From assembly GCA_009691725.1 (NCBI GenBank), contig SIAP01000006.1:31350-95349 (forward strand): a stretch of DNA of 64,000 nt, given 5' to 3'. Position numbers and translations under genes: made by a program. This document shows, piece by piece, positions 35,783-44,172 of the stretch (position 1 is its first letter; each line of letters begins with the position of its first letter). The notes beneath the pieces were generated by a model. It did not search any database. It was not told the origin of the DNA and was given only the letters and a program-made list of their open reading frames with translations. Source of the stretch: Phycisphaerales bacterium (lineage in GTDB: Bacteria; Planctomycetota; Phycisphaerae; Phycisphaerales; SM1A02).

Positions 35783-36601
35783 CTATGGTGGTGTAGGCAG
35801 CGCCGCAGCCTGCGCCGGCGACGGATCCTGCTTCGGCGCAGGAGTGACCACCTTCATTTTCCCGTTCATCGTGCGCCAGTGGCTGGGGTAGGTGCAGACG
35901 AATGGATAAGTTCCTGGTTTGGATGGCGCAATAAACCACATCGATCGCGACTTCCCTGGGGCAACTAAACCCATGACCTCCAACACTTTGGGAGAATCAG
36001 GCACGAACTCTTTCGCCTTTCCATCAGGCGTGCGATCCATCCGATCCCCCGCAATCCCAATCTCTGCAAGAGCTCCGGGAGCGACAAAGAGCAAATTGTG
36101 TTCGAGTGCATCGGGGTTGTGCAGGGTGAGATGAACGAGCGTGCCAGGGGCAACAGTGAATTCTCGAATGTCATATGCCATTTTTGATGGAACGGCGGTG
36201 ATTTCGATGGAACATAGTCCTATAACCGCAATCGATGACGGCCGACTTGGTTGCGCAAGAGCGAGTAAAGCTCGAAGCGCAACGACTCGCGACGACCCAG
36301 AATTCGATGGCGACTCGTAGATCGACATGAGTTGCGACTTCACAGAATCCTGTGAGAGCTCTTCGACACTCCACGCAGCGATCAAGTCTCCGTATTCGTC
36401 GCTGCGGGGATCATGTGGCGCAAGATTGGAAATGCGCTCGAGAAAAAAATCGATGGGCCTTTTATTGTGACCAGCCGCACACGCGTCAAGGGCAGTCCTT
36501 CGATCTGTCAACGACGCACTCGACGCGTCAAGCCCTGGGCACTCCGATTGTTGGACTGCGTTTCTTGCCAGCGAGAGACAGATACACAGCGACACAAACA
36601 T
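35783..36601 (-). CDS. Exported cupredoxin (azurin/plastocyanin-like) with extra N-terminal region
   Basis: 272 residues from ATG 36601 (MFVSLCICLSLA leader). The N-terminal 140 residues are helical with no family I know. The C-terminal cupredoxin domain has FTVAPGTLVHLTLHN, the first copper His in DALEHNLLFVAPG, and the C-terminal ligand loop CTYPSHWRTMNGKM, giving Cys, His and Met. All four type-1 copper ligands are present. A blue-copper electron carrier in the periplasm is likely. It is divergent from the nuclease gene with a 26-base gap. Confidence 0.82.
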   Translation of the reverse strand: MFVSLCICLSLARNAVQQSECPGLDASSASLTDRRTALDACAAGHNKRPIDFFLERISNLAPHDPRSDEYGDLIAAWSVEELSQDSVKSQLMSIYESPSNSGSSRVVALRALLALAQPSRPSSIAVIGLCSIEITAVPSKMAYDIREFTVAPGTLVHLTLHNPDALEHNLLFVAPGALAEIGIAGDRMDRTPDGKAKEFVPDSPKVLEVMGLVAPGKSRSMWFIAPSKPGTYPFVCTYPSHWRTMNGKMKVVTPAPKQDPSPAQAAALPTPP

Positions 36602-36627
36602 CAGAGCGTGATGGTACACAGGGTTCC

Positions 36628-38094
36628 ATGACTGCCGCTGCTCCAACCATCTCAGTGCGTGTTCACGGCGCTGCCGGAGAGGTGACGGGATCGTGCTACG
36701 AAGTGACCACGCCACACGCGCATCTTCTTGTTGACTTTGGAATGTTTCAGGGATCGATGGAGCAGGAGTCGCGCAACCTCGTCGCGCCGGATCTGGACTT
36801 CAAGACACTCGATGCCGTTCTCGTCACGCACGCACATGTCGATCACTGCGGACGGCTTGGAATGTTGCCGGCGCTTGGATTTCACGGGCCTGTACTCGCC
36901 ACCGAACCGACAGCGGAACTCCTGCCACGCGTGTTGATTTCGTCAGCGACCTTGCAGCAAACCCGCATTCAGGAAAACCGTGCTGGGACCGCACCCACAT
37001 CGCGCGTCCTCGCGCCTGCGCATCTCGCCTCTTCAATCCCTATTCGTACCGAGCCACCGCCAGTGCTCTTCATGCACCGCGATGCAGAGAAAGTTGCGCG
37101 TTCCGTGCGCGCTCTTCCATTCATGGAATGGGAGCCGATCGCCCAGGGAGTCGAGATGCGATTCCTGCATGCGTCGCATGTCATCGGCGCAGCAAGCATT
37201 GAGTTGCGCGTGCAGCGGGCCGGATCCGTCGAGCCAGCGCGCGTGCTGTTTTCTGGAGACATTGGACCGATCTCAAATCCCCTGCTTGCTCCACATCAGT
37301 GGTCAGATCGCGCCCCCGATTTGCTGGTGATGGAATCCACCAACGGCGCGCGGCGCTTTGCGCAGGTGGATCAGTATCAAGAATTCATCGCAATCTTGAA
37401 GGAGACTCGGGACAAGGGACAGCGGCTCCTTGCCCCCGTCTTTGCGCTTGGTCGTGCGCAGACGATGTTGCAACTCTTCGCACGCGCGTCGAGTGAGGGG
37501 ATCTTGCGAGGGATGCCGGTCTATCTCGACTCTGCGATGGCCAGCCGTGCGTGCGAACTCTACGCACGTCACCCCGCGCTGCTCGAGGCGAGTGTTCACC
37601 GTGCGTGTATGCGCGGGACGAATCCGCTGCACTTCCCAGAACTCCACACACTGATGTCGCGCCGCGAGTCGGAATCTGTGGATCGCATCAAGACAGCATG
37701 TGTCATCTTGGCTGGATCTGGTTTCTGTGATGCTGGACCAATCCTGCGTCATGTCAAGTTGGCCATCGACCAGCCCGACACACGAATCCTCTTTACGGGA
37801 CACCAACTCGACGGATTGCTCGGTCATGGATTGCTCAGTGGTGCAACACGCGTTGAGATCAACGGAGCCGCACTCGATGTACGCGCCAAGATTGATCGCA
37901 TCACTGGCATCTCTGGTCACGGCGACAGCGACGACTTGCTCGAGTGGGTCAAGCGAATGCCCGGGTCTGTCCGGACAATTGCGCTGACACACGGCTCAGA
38001 GGAGGCGCGCGGAGAGTTCGCGGCCATTCTGCGCCAACAGTTGCCAAGTGATGTGCGATTACCCATGGTGGGCGACACGCTGCAGGTTGAGTGA
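36628..38094 (+). CDS. Metallo-beta-lactamase / beta-CASP RNA-processing nuclease-like protein
   Basis: 488 residues from ATG 36628; the frame extends upstream to 36352 only across the cupredoxin gene. Motif 2 is THAHVDHCGRLG, motif 1 LLVDFGMFQG, then LFSGDIG and a beta-CASP domain (VFALGRAQTMLQLF, VYLDSAMASR, ILAGSGFCDAGPILRH). The RMMBL end has GISGHGDSDDLLEW. These match CPSF73/Ysh1-like bacterial nucleases. HVDHCG in place of HxHxDHxG is the usual form in this subfamily. It probably cuts RNA in the cytosol. Confidence 0.92.
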   Translation: MTAAAPTISVRVHGAAGEVTGSCYEVTTPHAHLLVDFGMFQGSMEQESRNLVAPDLDFKTLDAVLVTHAHVDHCGRLGMLPALGFHGPVLATEPTAELLPRVLISSATLQQTRIQENRAGTAPTSRVLAPAHLASSIPIRTEPPPVLFMHRDAEKVARSVRALPFMEWEPIAQGVEMRFLHASHVIGAASIELRVQRAGSVEPARVLFSGDIGPISNPLLAPHQWSDRAPDLLVMESTNGARRFAQVDQYQEFIAILKETRDKGQRLLAPVFALGRAQTMLQLFARASSEGILRGMPVYLDSAMASRACELYARHPALLEASVHRACMRGTNPLHFPELHTLMSRRESESVDRIKTACVILAGSGFCDAGPILRHVKLAIDQPDTRILFTGHQLDGLLGHGLLSGATRVEINGAALDVRAKIDRITGISGHGDSDDLLEWVKRMPGSVRTIALTHGSEEARGEFAAILRQQLPSDVRLPMVGDTLQVE

Positions 38095-38307
38095 GCGAGC
38101 AAGATCACCGAGGTGTGAGCGTGTCAAAAAACCAGTGAGTATTTGAAATGGCGGTGTCGCATACCGAGCCAGTGATGTGCAAGACTGGTCGTGCGTGCGA
38201 GCACCCTTGCGCAGAGTGTCGGGCGGAGTCGGAGGGAACGGGTCGCAGGCATCAGCGGGAAACTCGGCGCGACGGCTGGTGGGTCTTATAAGTGCAAGGC
38301 GATAGTG
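38095..38307. other. Intergenic gap upstream of the parB promoter
   Basis: No gene with recognisable product lies between the nuclease stop and the parB promoter; frames here are short and without family resemblance. I saw no tRNA-like cloverleaf or known RNA motif by eye. Confidence 0.4.
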
Positions 38308-38334
38308 TTGACATCGATTTCGCCGTGATATGAT
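38308..38334 (+). promoter_or_regulatory. Sigma-70-type promoter for parB
   Basis: Consensus -35 TTGACA at 38308-38313 and -10 TATGAT at 38329-38334 with a 15-base spacer, slightly shorter than ideal. Transcription would begin near 38341, so the parS-like site at 38346-38361 lies at the very start of the transcript, a position where ParB could repress its own gene. Confidence 0.6.
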
Positions 38335-38345
38335 CGCCGCACAAT

Positions 38346-38361
38346 AGTTCCACGGGGAACA
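38346..38361 (+). promoter_or_regulatory. parS-like centromere site 1
   Basis: AGTTCCACGGGGAACA differs from the 16-bp palindrome TGTTCCACGTGGAACA at two positions. It lies in the parB 5' leader, between the promoter and the AAGGA ribosome site. The identical 21-bp sequence 38343-38363 recurs at 38673-38693 inside parB. Confidence 0.65.
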
Positions 38362-38378
38362 CAACGAAAGGAATCGTT

Positions 38379-39548
38379 ATGACGGAAAAACGCAAGGAAT
38401 CAGCGGATAATTTGACATCTTCTAACACTTCCCCAACAACAGTCCATAAACCAACCATGGGTTCGAGACTCGGTCGTGGACTCGGCTCTCTGATTCCCGC
38501 CAGTCCGAAACAGCCTTTAGCACCGGCCCCGCCGACGCCACGAACAGATGCTTCCGTCGTTGGCGTCGATTCGATCAAGGTTGCATCGACCCAGTCAAGT
38601 TCGACTGCGCAGGCAAGTGCGCCATCAAACACCCAGGCTATCCCAATGACATTTTCTGGTCATGGTTCCGCGAATAGTTCCACGGGGAACACATCCCAAA
38701 TCACCCCTGCCGCCAACGGATCGTCATCTGAGTTGTCGATCTCTTTCATCGCGAGAAACGCCAGGCAACCGAGAGAACGATTCGACGAGCGGGCGATTCG
38801 GTCGCTTGCGGAGTCGGTCCGCCAGCACGGTCTGCTCCAGCCCGTCGTTGTGAGGAAACTGCAGATCCCAGCGGGAGGGAAGACGCACGAACTCATCGCT
38901 GGAGAGCGAAGACTGCGCGCATTCGAGCTCCTCGGTAGGTCATCGATTCCTGTGATCACCAGAGACGCAGACGAGGCGCAATCCGCAGTCCTCGCACTCA
39001 TCGAAAATGTCCAACGCGAGGATTTGAATCCGTTGGAGCGAGCGCGGGCGTTACAGCGACTCATCTCCGATTTCAGCTGGACTCAACAGCAGGCCGCAGA
39101 ACGAGTTGGGCTCGACCGAGCATCGGTCGCCAACCTCTTGCGGCTCAACGACCTCGATCCATTCACCGCTGGATGCGTTCGCGAAGGGCGTCTGACGCAA
39201 GGTCACGCAAAGGCTTTGCTCGCGATCGAGAGCGTTGGAGCGAGGCGAGCGATCGCGGAAAAGTCGCTTCACGACGAGTGGTCTGTCCGGCAGCTTGAAC
39301 GAGAGGTGCAGAGAGTCAAGAGTGCCAGTGGACTGACGACTCCATCGCCAACCCATCTACCCCGTCGTGCGTCCGCACAGGTTGGCGATTTGGAGAGGCG
39401 ATTGGGTCTTCACCTTGGAACGAAAGTACATATCAAGCGCGGGCGCAAGCCTGGATCTGGCACACTCGCCATCCAATTCTTCTCTTTGGATCAATTCGAC
39501 GGGATCTTGTCGAAGTTGAAATTCGATCCAAACAGTCTAATCGACTAA
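38379..39548 (+). CDS. parB: Chromosome-partitioning protein ParB
   Basis: 389 residues, start preceded by AAGGA. A Ser/Thr/Pro/Asn-rich, probably disordered N-terminus of about 115 residues contains the MGSRLGRGLGSLIP motif, the usual ParA-contacting end of chromosomal ParB. The core follows with ARQPRERFDERAIRSLAESV, the CTP-binding GERRLRAFELLG, LIENVQREDLNPLERA, an HTH (WTQQQAAERVGLDRASVANL) and GHAKALLAI. The C-terminal dimer domain ends the protein. No parA flanks it, which is unusual. Confidence 0.95.
   Translation: MTEKRKESADNLTSSNTSPTTVHKPTMGSRLGRGLGSLIPASPKQPLAPAPPTPRTDASVVGVDSIKVASTQSSSTAQASAPSNTQAIPMTFSGHGSANSSTGNTSQITPAANGSSSELSISFIARNARQPRERFDERAIRSLAESVRQHGLLQPVVVRKLQIPAGGKTHELIAGERRLRAFELLGRSSIPVITRDADEAQSAVLALIENVQREDLNPLERARALQRLISDFSWTQQQAAERVGLDRASVANLLRLNDLDPFTAGCVREGRLTQGHAKALLAIESVGARRAIAEKSLHDEWSVRQLEREVQRVKSASGLTTPSPTHLPRRASAQVGDLERRLGLHLGTKVHIKRGRKPGSGTLAIQFFSLDQFDGILSKLKFDPNSLID
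38676..38691 (+). promoter_or_regulatory. parS-like centromere site 2, inside parB
   Basis: Second copy of AGTTCCACGGGGAACA, in the coding region of the disordered ParB linker, where the 21-bp identity encodes NSSTGNT (about residues 99-105). Copies 330 bases apart that agree over 21 bases, one coding and one not, point to a conserved DNA site rather than protein constraint. parS sites within or near parB are known in other bacteria. Confidence 0.65.
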
Positions 39549-40054
39549 ATACGAGTTATTAGCCACCATGGTGAATCTATCCCAAAATCTTTGGGTTAGT
39601 TGAAGTGGCCGCTCGCTCCACTCGATGGGTGCACAAGCAAAGGCGACCACACCCATGAAACAGAAGAGTGAGCAACCACGCAGCGCAAAGCAATCCAGCA
39701 AGACCATTTCAGTGGCGAAGATGCCGTCAGGATCGCCACCGAAGATTCCTGTCTCGGCTCCTCCGATGGACTGGGCAACAACCCTGCGTGCAGTTCAACT
39801 CTCGCTTGGCGCGTGGCGGTGCGAACTTCTCGAGTTGCGCAGACATGGAAAATCGCAACCAAACTGGTGCGGCGGGGGATTGGTCCTCGCGCGCGCAGAC
39901 GCCGACTGTTATTGACACATTGTTCGTGCGATCGTCGCAGACGCGGTGACGGTGACCTCGATGCACGAGAGCCCGATGCTTTCTTGCGACCGACCACGCG
40001 TTGCGAATTCTTCTACGCTTGTGCTTCGCCGTCGTCTTGGAGAACGATTCCGAA
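39549..40054. other. 506-base gap between parB and the YceI gene
   Basis: No gene can be supported. A 96-codon plus-strand frame at 39625-39915 starts with a Lys/Ser-rich stretch (MKQKSEQPRSAKQSSK) but resembles no family, and competing frames overlap it. A palindrome CACCATGGTG lies at 39564-39573. A weak hairpin CCCAAA-ATC-TTTGGG lies at 39581-39595, which could end the parB transcript but lacks a T-run. The stretch may include a decayed gene. Confidence 0.4.
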
Positions 40055-40747
40055 ATGCCACTCACAGGAGAGATCCCCATCCCTTTCATCGCACACCCAT
40101 TCAATCGCAAGACCGCCTTCCGCTGCATCGCCGTCCCCATGATCGTGGGGGGGCTCCTGCTCGCTGGCAGCGCGGGTGCGCCACAAACGACTCCAACGGA
40201 AGCGACGCGCACAGTCGCCGCACAATCATTCGAGGTTGACGACACGCATTCGATGACACTCTTTCGAGTGAAGCACATGGGTGCTGGGCAGTTCTGGGGA
40301 AGACTCAATGATGTGAGCGGGACAGTTCAGTTCGCCCCAGGTCATTCCCTCGTGATGAATGTCATAGTCCAGACCAGCAGCGTGGATACCAACAACAAGA
40401 AACTTGACGGACATTTGAAAAGTCCAGACTTTTTCAACGCAGCCGAGTTCCCAACCATGACCTTTGTGAGCGCAAGCGCGAAGTTCACTGGCGACGGAAA
40501 GTGCGACGTGACTGGAGACATGACAATGCACGGCGTGACGAAGTCGATCACCGTTCCAGTTGAGTGCTCAACGATTTCAAGCATGGGTGGAGCAACACGC
40601 GCCGGATTCGAGGCAGTGTTCACCATCAAGCGCAGTGACTTCGGAATCAACTATGGCGTTGACAAGGGAATGATCGGCGACGAAACTCGACTCATCGTTT
40701 CGCTTGAGTGCGTTGATCGCAGCACCACGCCAAAGAGCGAGAAGTAG
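40055..40747 (+). CDS. Exported YceI-family protein
   Basis: 230 residues from ATG 40055; an internal start at 40139 is possible. A signal region (AVPMIVGGLLLAGSAGA) precedes a YceI lipocalin-like barrel: FEVDDTHSMTLFRVKHMGAG, SGTVQFAPG, VQTSSVDTNNKKLDGHLKSPDFFNA split over two motifs, GDMTMHGVTKSITVPVE, and RSDFGINYG. YceI proteins bind isoprenoid-type lipids in the periplasm. Exact ligand unknown. Confidence 0.88.
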   Translation: MPLTGEIPIPFIAHPFNRKTAFRCIAVPMIVGGLLLAGSAGAPQTTPTEATRTVAAQSFEVDDTHSMTLFRVKHMGAGQFWGRLNDVSGTVQFAPGHSLVMNVIVQTSSVDTNNKKLDGHLKSPDFFNAAEFPTMTFVSASAKFTGDGKCDVTGDMTMHGVTKSITVPVECSTISSMGGATRAGFEAVFTIKRSDFGINYGVDKGMIGDETRLIVSLECVDRSTTPKSEK

Positions 40748-40808
40748 TCATCGACCTCGGTTGAACTCGTCCGTTGCGGGGCGTTTTGAAGGCACAGCAA
40801 CCACCGCC

Positions 40809-41684
40809 ATGCTCGTCACGATCTGTGAGACAGTTCTGTTTCCGTGGTGCTGCGCAGTTGCGGTGCTCCTTCTTCCACGCCTTCCGTGGTCGGCCGACTC
40901 TGGTTGTCGCGTTGCGTCGTGGACAGGGGGGCTCGCGATCGCGACTGCGATGATTCTGTCGCTGCGAATGGTGGAGGGCGCAGCGATCTGGAGTGTCACT
41001 GAACGCTGGCACATGCTGGTTGTGAGCGCGGGCACGCTTGCGGTTGGATCGATCGTTGCGCAGTGCATCTTGAGTCGTGGTTCTGCGCTCGTACCCATCG
41101 CGCTCATTCTTGCCGTTGGCGCGTCGATTGTCGTGCTCGCATTTCCGAATCATGACTCACTGACCATCCGCATCCTCCTGGCGGCAGGCGCCGTCATCGC
41201 AGCGCGAGCGGTTCTTCCAGCGGCGAGTATCGAACCATTCCGCATCAACCTGTTGTTGGCGATCTCCACCCTCGCTCTCGCCGCGCTCTTGCTTGCAGCG
41301 GGGTCGATGAAGCTGGCGATGGTTGCGGTCGCTCTCGCAGCGACATGCGCAACTGGCGCAACACTCGCGGCACGAATTCGATCGTTCTCACCGGGACCAG
41401 CCTTCACACTCTTCGCGCTCACCATGTCGTTCGTGTTGGCACTCTATGGATGCGCGTACCACGCCGAGTCCAGTGTGCCGATCGGTGCATGGTGCATCGT
41501 GTGGTTGACACCTCTGACCATTGCGCCGGGGTTCGCTCGTCGGTCGAGTCGCGTCGCGACCGCCGTCATGTGCCTCGCCATCAGCATCTGCGTGGTGGTC
41601 GTCGGTGAGTGCGCACGACGTGCACTCGCAGAGGACGACCAACCGCCGTACTCACAGAGCATCGACACACACTCCTACACTTGA
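40809..41684 (+). CDS. Multi-pass membrane protein, function unknown
   Basis: 291 residues from ATG 40809. About eight to nine hydrophobic segments are visible, such as [38 protein letters not shown] and [18 protein letters not shown]. Small polar loops and a short acidic C-terminal tail follow. No motif that I recognise. It ends four bases before the xylA start, so the two are probably co-transcribed. Confidence 0.7.
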   Translation: MLVTICETVLFPWCCAVAVLLLPRLPWSADSGCRVASWTGGLAIATAMILSLRMVEGAAIWSVTERWHMLVVSAGTLAVGSIVAQCILSRGSALVPIALILAVGASIVVLAFPNHDSLTIRILLAAGAVIAARAVLPAASIEPFRINLLLAISTLALAALLLAAGSMKLAMVAVALAATCATGATLAARIRSFSPGPAFTLFALTMSFVLALYGCAYHAESSVPIGAWCIVWLTPLTIAPGFARRSSRVATAVMCLAISICVVVVGECARRALAEDDQPPYSQSIDTHSYT

Positions 41685-41688
41685 GCGA

Positions 41689-43068
41689 ATGAATCAAGAG
41701 CATTTCTCGACGGTCTCGCATGTTCAGTTCATTGGTGATACTGCGACGCAGCGTGCGGGGGCGCGCTGTGCCGAGTTGACCAAGTCATCGCAGCCCGCGT
41801 TTCACCACTACGACGCATCTGCGCATGTCGAGGGTCGTCCGATGCGGGATCACCTGCGATTCGCCGCGTGCTATTGGCACACGATGCGCAATGGACTGGC
41901 AGATCCATTTGGCGCGCCGACTGCAAAGACTCCATGGGACGATGGCAGCGACTCGATCGACAATGCCACACGCCGCGCCGATGCGTTCTTCGAGTTTCTC
42001 GCCAAGTGCCAGATTGATCGATGGTGCTTTCATGACCGCGACCTCGCTCCCGAAGGTGAGACGATCGCGCAGTCAGAACGAAACCTCGATGCACTTGTCG
42101 CGCACGCTGCATCGCTCCAATCGGCAACTGGAAAGAGATTGCTGTGGGGGACGGCGAATCTCTTTTCGCATCCGAGGTACATGCACGGCGCGGCGACGAG
42201 TCCACAGACCGGCGCATTCCTGCACGCGTGCGCGCAGGTTCGCAAGGCGATGGAGGTCACGCACGCGCTCGGTGGTGAGGGATATGTATTTTGGGGAGGG
42301 CGTGAGGGGTACGACACGCTGCTCAATACCGATCTCGCACGCGAACGCGAGCAACTGGCACGATTCCTTCACATGGCAGTCGAACATGCGCGAGCCATCG
42401 GGTTCAACGGCGTGCTCCTCATCGAACCAAAGCCACACGAACCAACCACCCATCAGTACGACAGCGATAGTGAGGCGACACTGAATTTCTTGCGAGAGTT
42501 TGGACTCATGGGATCATTCAAGCTCAACATCGAGACAAACCACGCGACGCTCGCAGGGCATGCGATGGAACACGAACTCGCCGTCGCCATCGCCGCCAAT
42601 TCGCTGGGATCGGTCGATGCAAACATGGGGACCGCAGGATTGGGCTGGGATACGGATCGCTTTCCAACGGACGCATATCTCACGACGAGAATCATGCTGG
42701 CGATTCTCAACGCCGGTGGATTTGAGCAGGTCTCTCCGCACGGCGGACTCAACTTCGACGCCAAGCGGCGGCGAGAGAGTTTCGAGCCTGTCGATCTTTT
42801 TCACGCGCATGTGGCGGGGATGGACGCATTTGCGATTGGGCTCAAGGCCGCCGCACGCATTCGTGCCGACGGTCGTTTGCGCGAATTCGTGAGCGCGCGC
42901 TACGCATCGTGGGAGATGACGCTTGGGAAAGAGATTCGCGCTGGTCAGCGGACGCTCGAACAGTGCGCACAGGAAGCGCAGCGAATCGGCGAGACACCCA
43001 TCGCGTCTGGTCGGCAAGAGATGCTCGAAGCGATCATCAACGACATCCTCTTTGCGCGCGATGGATAA
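41689..43068 (+). CDS. xylA: Xylose isomerase
   Basis: 459 residues from ATG 41689; the open frame upstream overlaps the preceding membrane-protein gene. Class II xylose isomerase: [33 protein letters not shown] with the active His and Asp, [16 protein letters not shown], and the metal ligands in [15 protein letters not shown] and [13 protein letters not shown]. It converts xylose to xylulose (and glucose to fructose). No xylulokinase is next to it. Confidence 0.95.
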   Translation: MNQEHFSTVSHVQFIGDTATQRAGARCAELTKSSQPAFHHYDASAHVEGRPMRDHLRFAACYWHTMRNGLADPFGAPTAKTPWDDGSDSIDNATRRADAFFEFLAKCQIDRWCFHDRDLAPEGETIAQSERNLDALVAHAASLQSATGKRLLWGTANLFSHPRYMHGAATSPQTGAFLHACAQVRKAMEVTHALGGEGYVFWGGREGYDTLLNTDLAREREQLARFLHMAVEHARAIGFNGVLLIEPKPHEPTTHQYDSDSEATLNFLREFGLMGSFKLNIETNHATLAGHAMEHELAVAIAANSLGSVDANMGTAGLGWDTDRFPTDAYLTTRIMLAILNAGGFEQVSPHGGLNFDAKRRRESFEPVDLFHAHVAGMDAFAIGLKAAARIRADGRLREFVSARYASWEMTLGKEIRAGQRTLEQCAQEAQRIGETPIASGRQEMLEAIINDILFARDG

Positions 43069-43098
43069 ACCGCTGCGTCACGGCGTCGGCGAACGCTG

Positions 43099-43317
43099 TT
43101 GCGTGGACGCACGCGCGCGGTCAGCGGAATCGTGTGCGTGTCGTTCGCGATCGTTGTGACGCTGGTGAAGGAATGGGTTGGCGCGCGCAGTGGCGCAGTG
43201 ACCGCGGCGACCATCCAATTGCTCGAGCGTGTGCTGATCGAGGAGAAGTTTCCGATCAACCCGCTGCCGGTGCCGACGGGGGAGTCGATCCGCGATGGGG
43301 TCGGCGGAGTCCAGTGA
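43099..43317 (+). CDS. Possible small protein downstream of xylA
   Basis: 72 codons from TTG 43099, in the same frame as xylA just past its stop. Third codon positions are strongly G/C, like real genes here. One hydrophobic stretch (IVCVSFAIVVTLV) precedes a helical, then Pro-rich tail (FPINPLPVPTGESIRDG). Overlaps the convergent eamA gene by 62 bases. No family known; start codon weak. Confidence 0.3.
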   Translation: MRGRTRAVSGIVCVSFAIVVTLVKEWVGARSGAVTAATIQLLERVLIEEKFPINPLPVPTGESIRDGVGGVQ

Positions 43318-44161
43318 CGGTTGCCACGAGCGCTCCAGACAACATCAGCACTGCGCCGAGCCACTTGCGAGGGTCGAATGATTCGCGCATCCAGATGGAA
43401 CCAGAGAGTTCCGCAAAGAGCGACTCCATCGAGAGGATGATTGCAGCGTGCGATGCGGGCGCAGATGTTTGCGCAAGCACTTGCAGTGTGAATGCAATTG
43501 CGATTGCGAACACACCAGAAAAGACAATCGCGCCCCATCCAGCAGCGAGTAGTTCAAGTGAGACTGGCTCATACTGAAGCGCGACGCACGCGCACATGAT
43601 TCCCGTCGCAGCGAATTGCACGAACGCGATCCCGATTGCATCTCCGCGCCGTGCAGCCCATCCGATGATGTGGACATGCGCAGCCCATCCGATGGCGCAT
43701 CCGAGCAGAAGCAGATCACCCGACGCAACCGCGAATGATCCGTGAATCATGAGGAACCACATGCCAGCGAGCGCAAGCGTGGCGCCGATCCACACGCGTT
43801 CGGAAACACGTTCGCCCCAGAGAAGTCCAAGCAGTGGAACCCAGATCACATATGTGCCGGTGATGAACCCCGCAGTCCCTGCGGTGACGGTCGCCATCGC
43901 CTTTTGTTGGAGTCCACTCGCAACGAACATGGCGAGCGCGGCGGCCATGCCACCAATCAGCGTGGCGCGTGTTCGCGCAGTCGTTCTGCCGACAACAAAT
44001 GGCAGGAGGAGCAATGCACCCAGCAAGAATCGCGCAGCGTTGTAGGTGAATGGAGTGTCCCCCATTTGCTGCGTGGCAATTCGCTGCGCGACAAATCCGA
44101 CGCCCCACAACACCGCGCAGATGACAAGAAATCCATCTGCAACGGGAACGGAGATTCGCAC
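43256..44161 (-). CDS. EamA/DMT-family transporter
   Basis: 301 residues from GTG 44161, 11 bases after the lepB stop. An ATG at 44263 would overlap lepB and prepend a polar leader. Ten predicted helices form two EamA repeats (VICAVLWGVGFVAQRIA ... GMWFLMIHG and LLLLGCAIGWAAHVHIIGW ... ALVATVTGL), including LSMESLFAELSGSIWMRE typical of repeat 2. It should export a small metabolite; the substrate is unknown. Last gene of the der-ricT-lepB operon. Confidence 0.88.
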   Translation of the reverse strand: MRISVPVADGFLVICAVLWGVGFVAQRIATQQMGDTPFTYNAARFLLGALLLLPFVVGRTTARTRATLIGGMAAALAMFVASGLQQKAMATVTAGTAGFITGTYVIWVPLLGLLWGERVSERVWIGATLALAGMWFLMIHGSFAVASGDLLLLGCAIGWAAHVHIIGWAARRGDAIGIAFVQFAATGIMCACVALQYEPVSLELLAAGWGAIVFSGVFAIAIAFTLQVLAQTSAPASHAAIILSMESLFAELSGSIWMRESFDPRKWLGAVLMLSGALVATVTGLRRPHRGSTPPSAPAAG

Positions 44162-44172
44162 TGGAGTTTGGT

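Noticed and set aside
38095..38307. Possible tRNA or small RNA in the gap before parB
   Set aside because: No cloverleaf or TTCGAA-type arm could be drawn by eye.
39596..39997. 133-codon reverse frame between parB and the YceI gene
   Set aside because: No membrane, signal or family pattern, and several competing frames cover the same bases.
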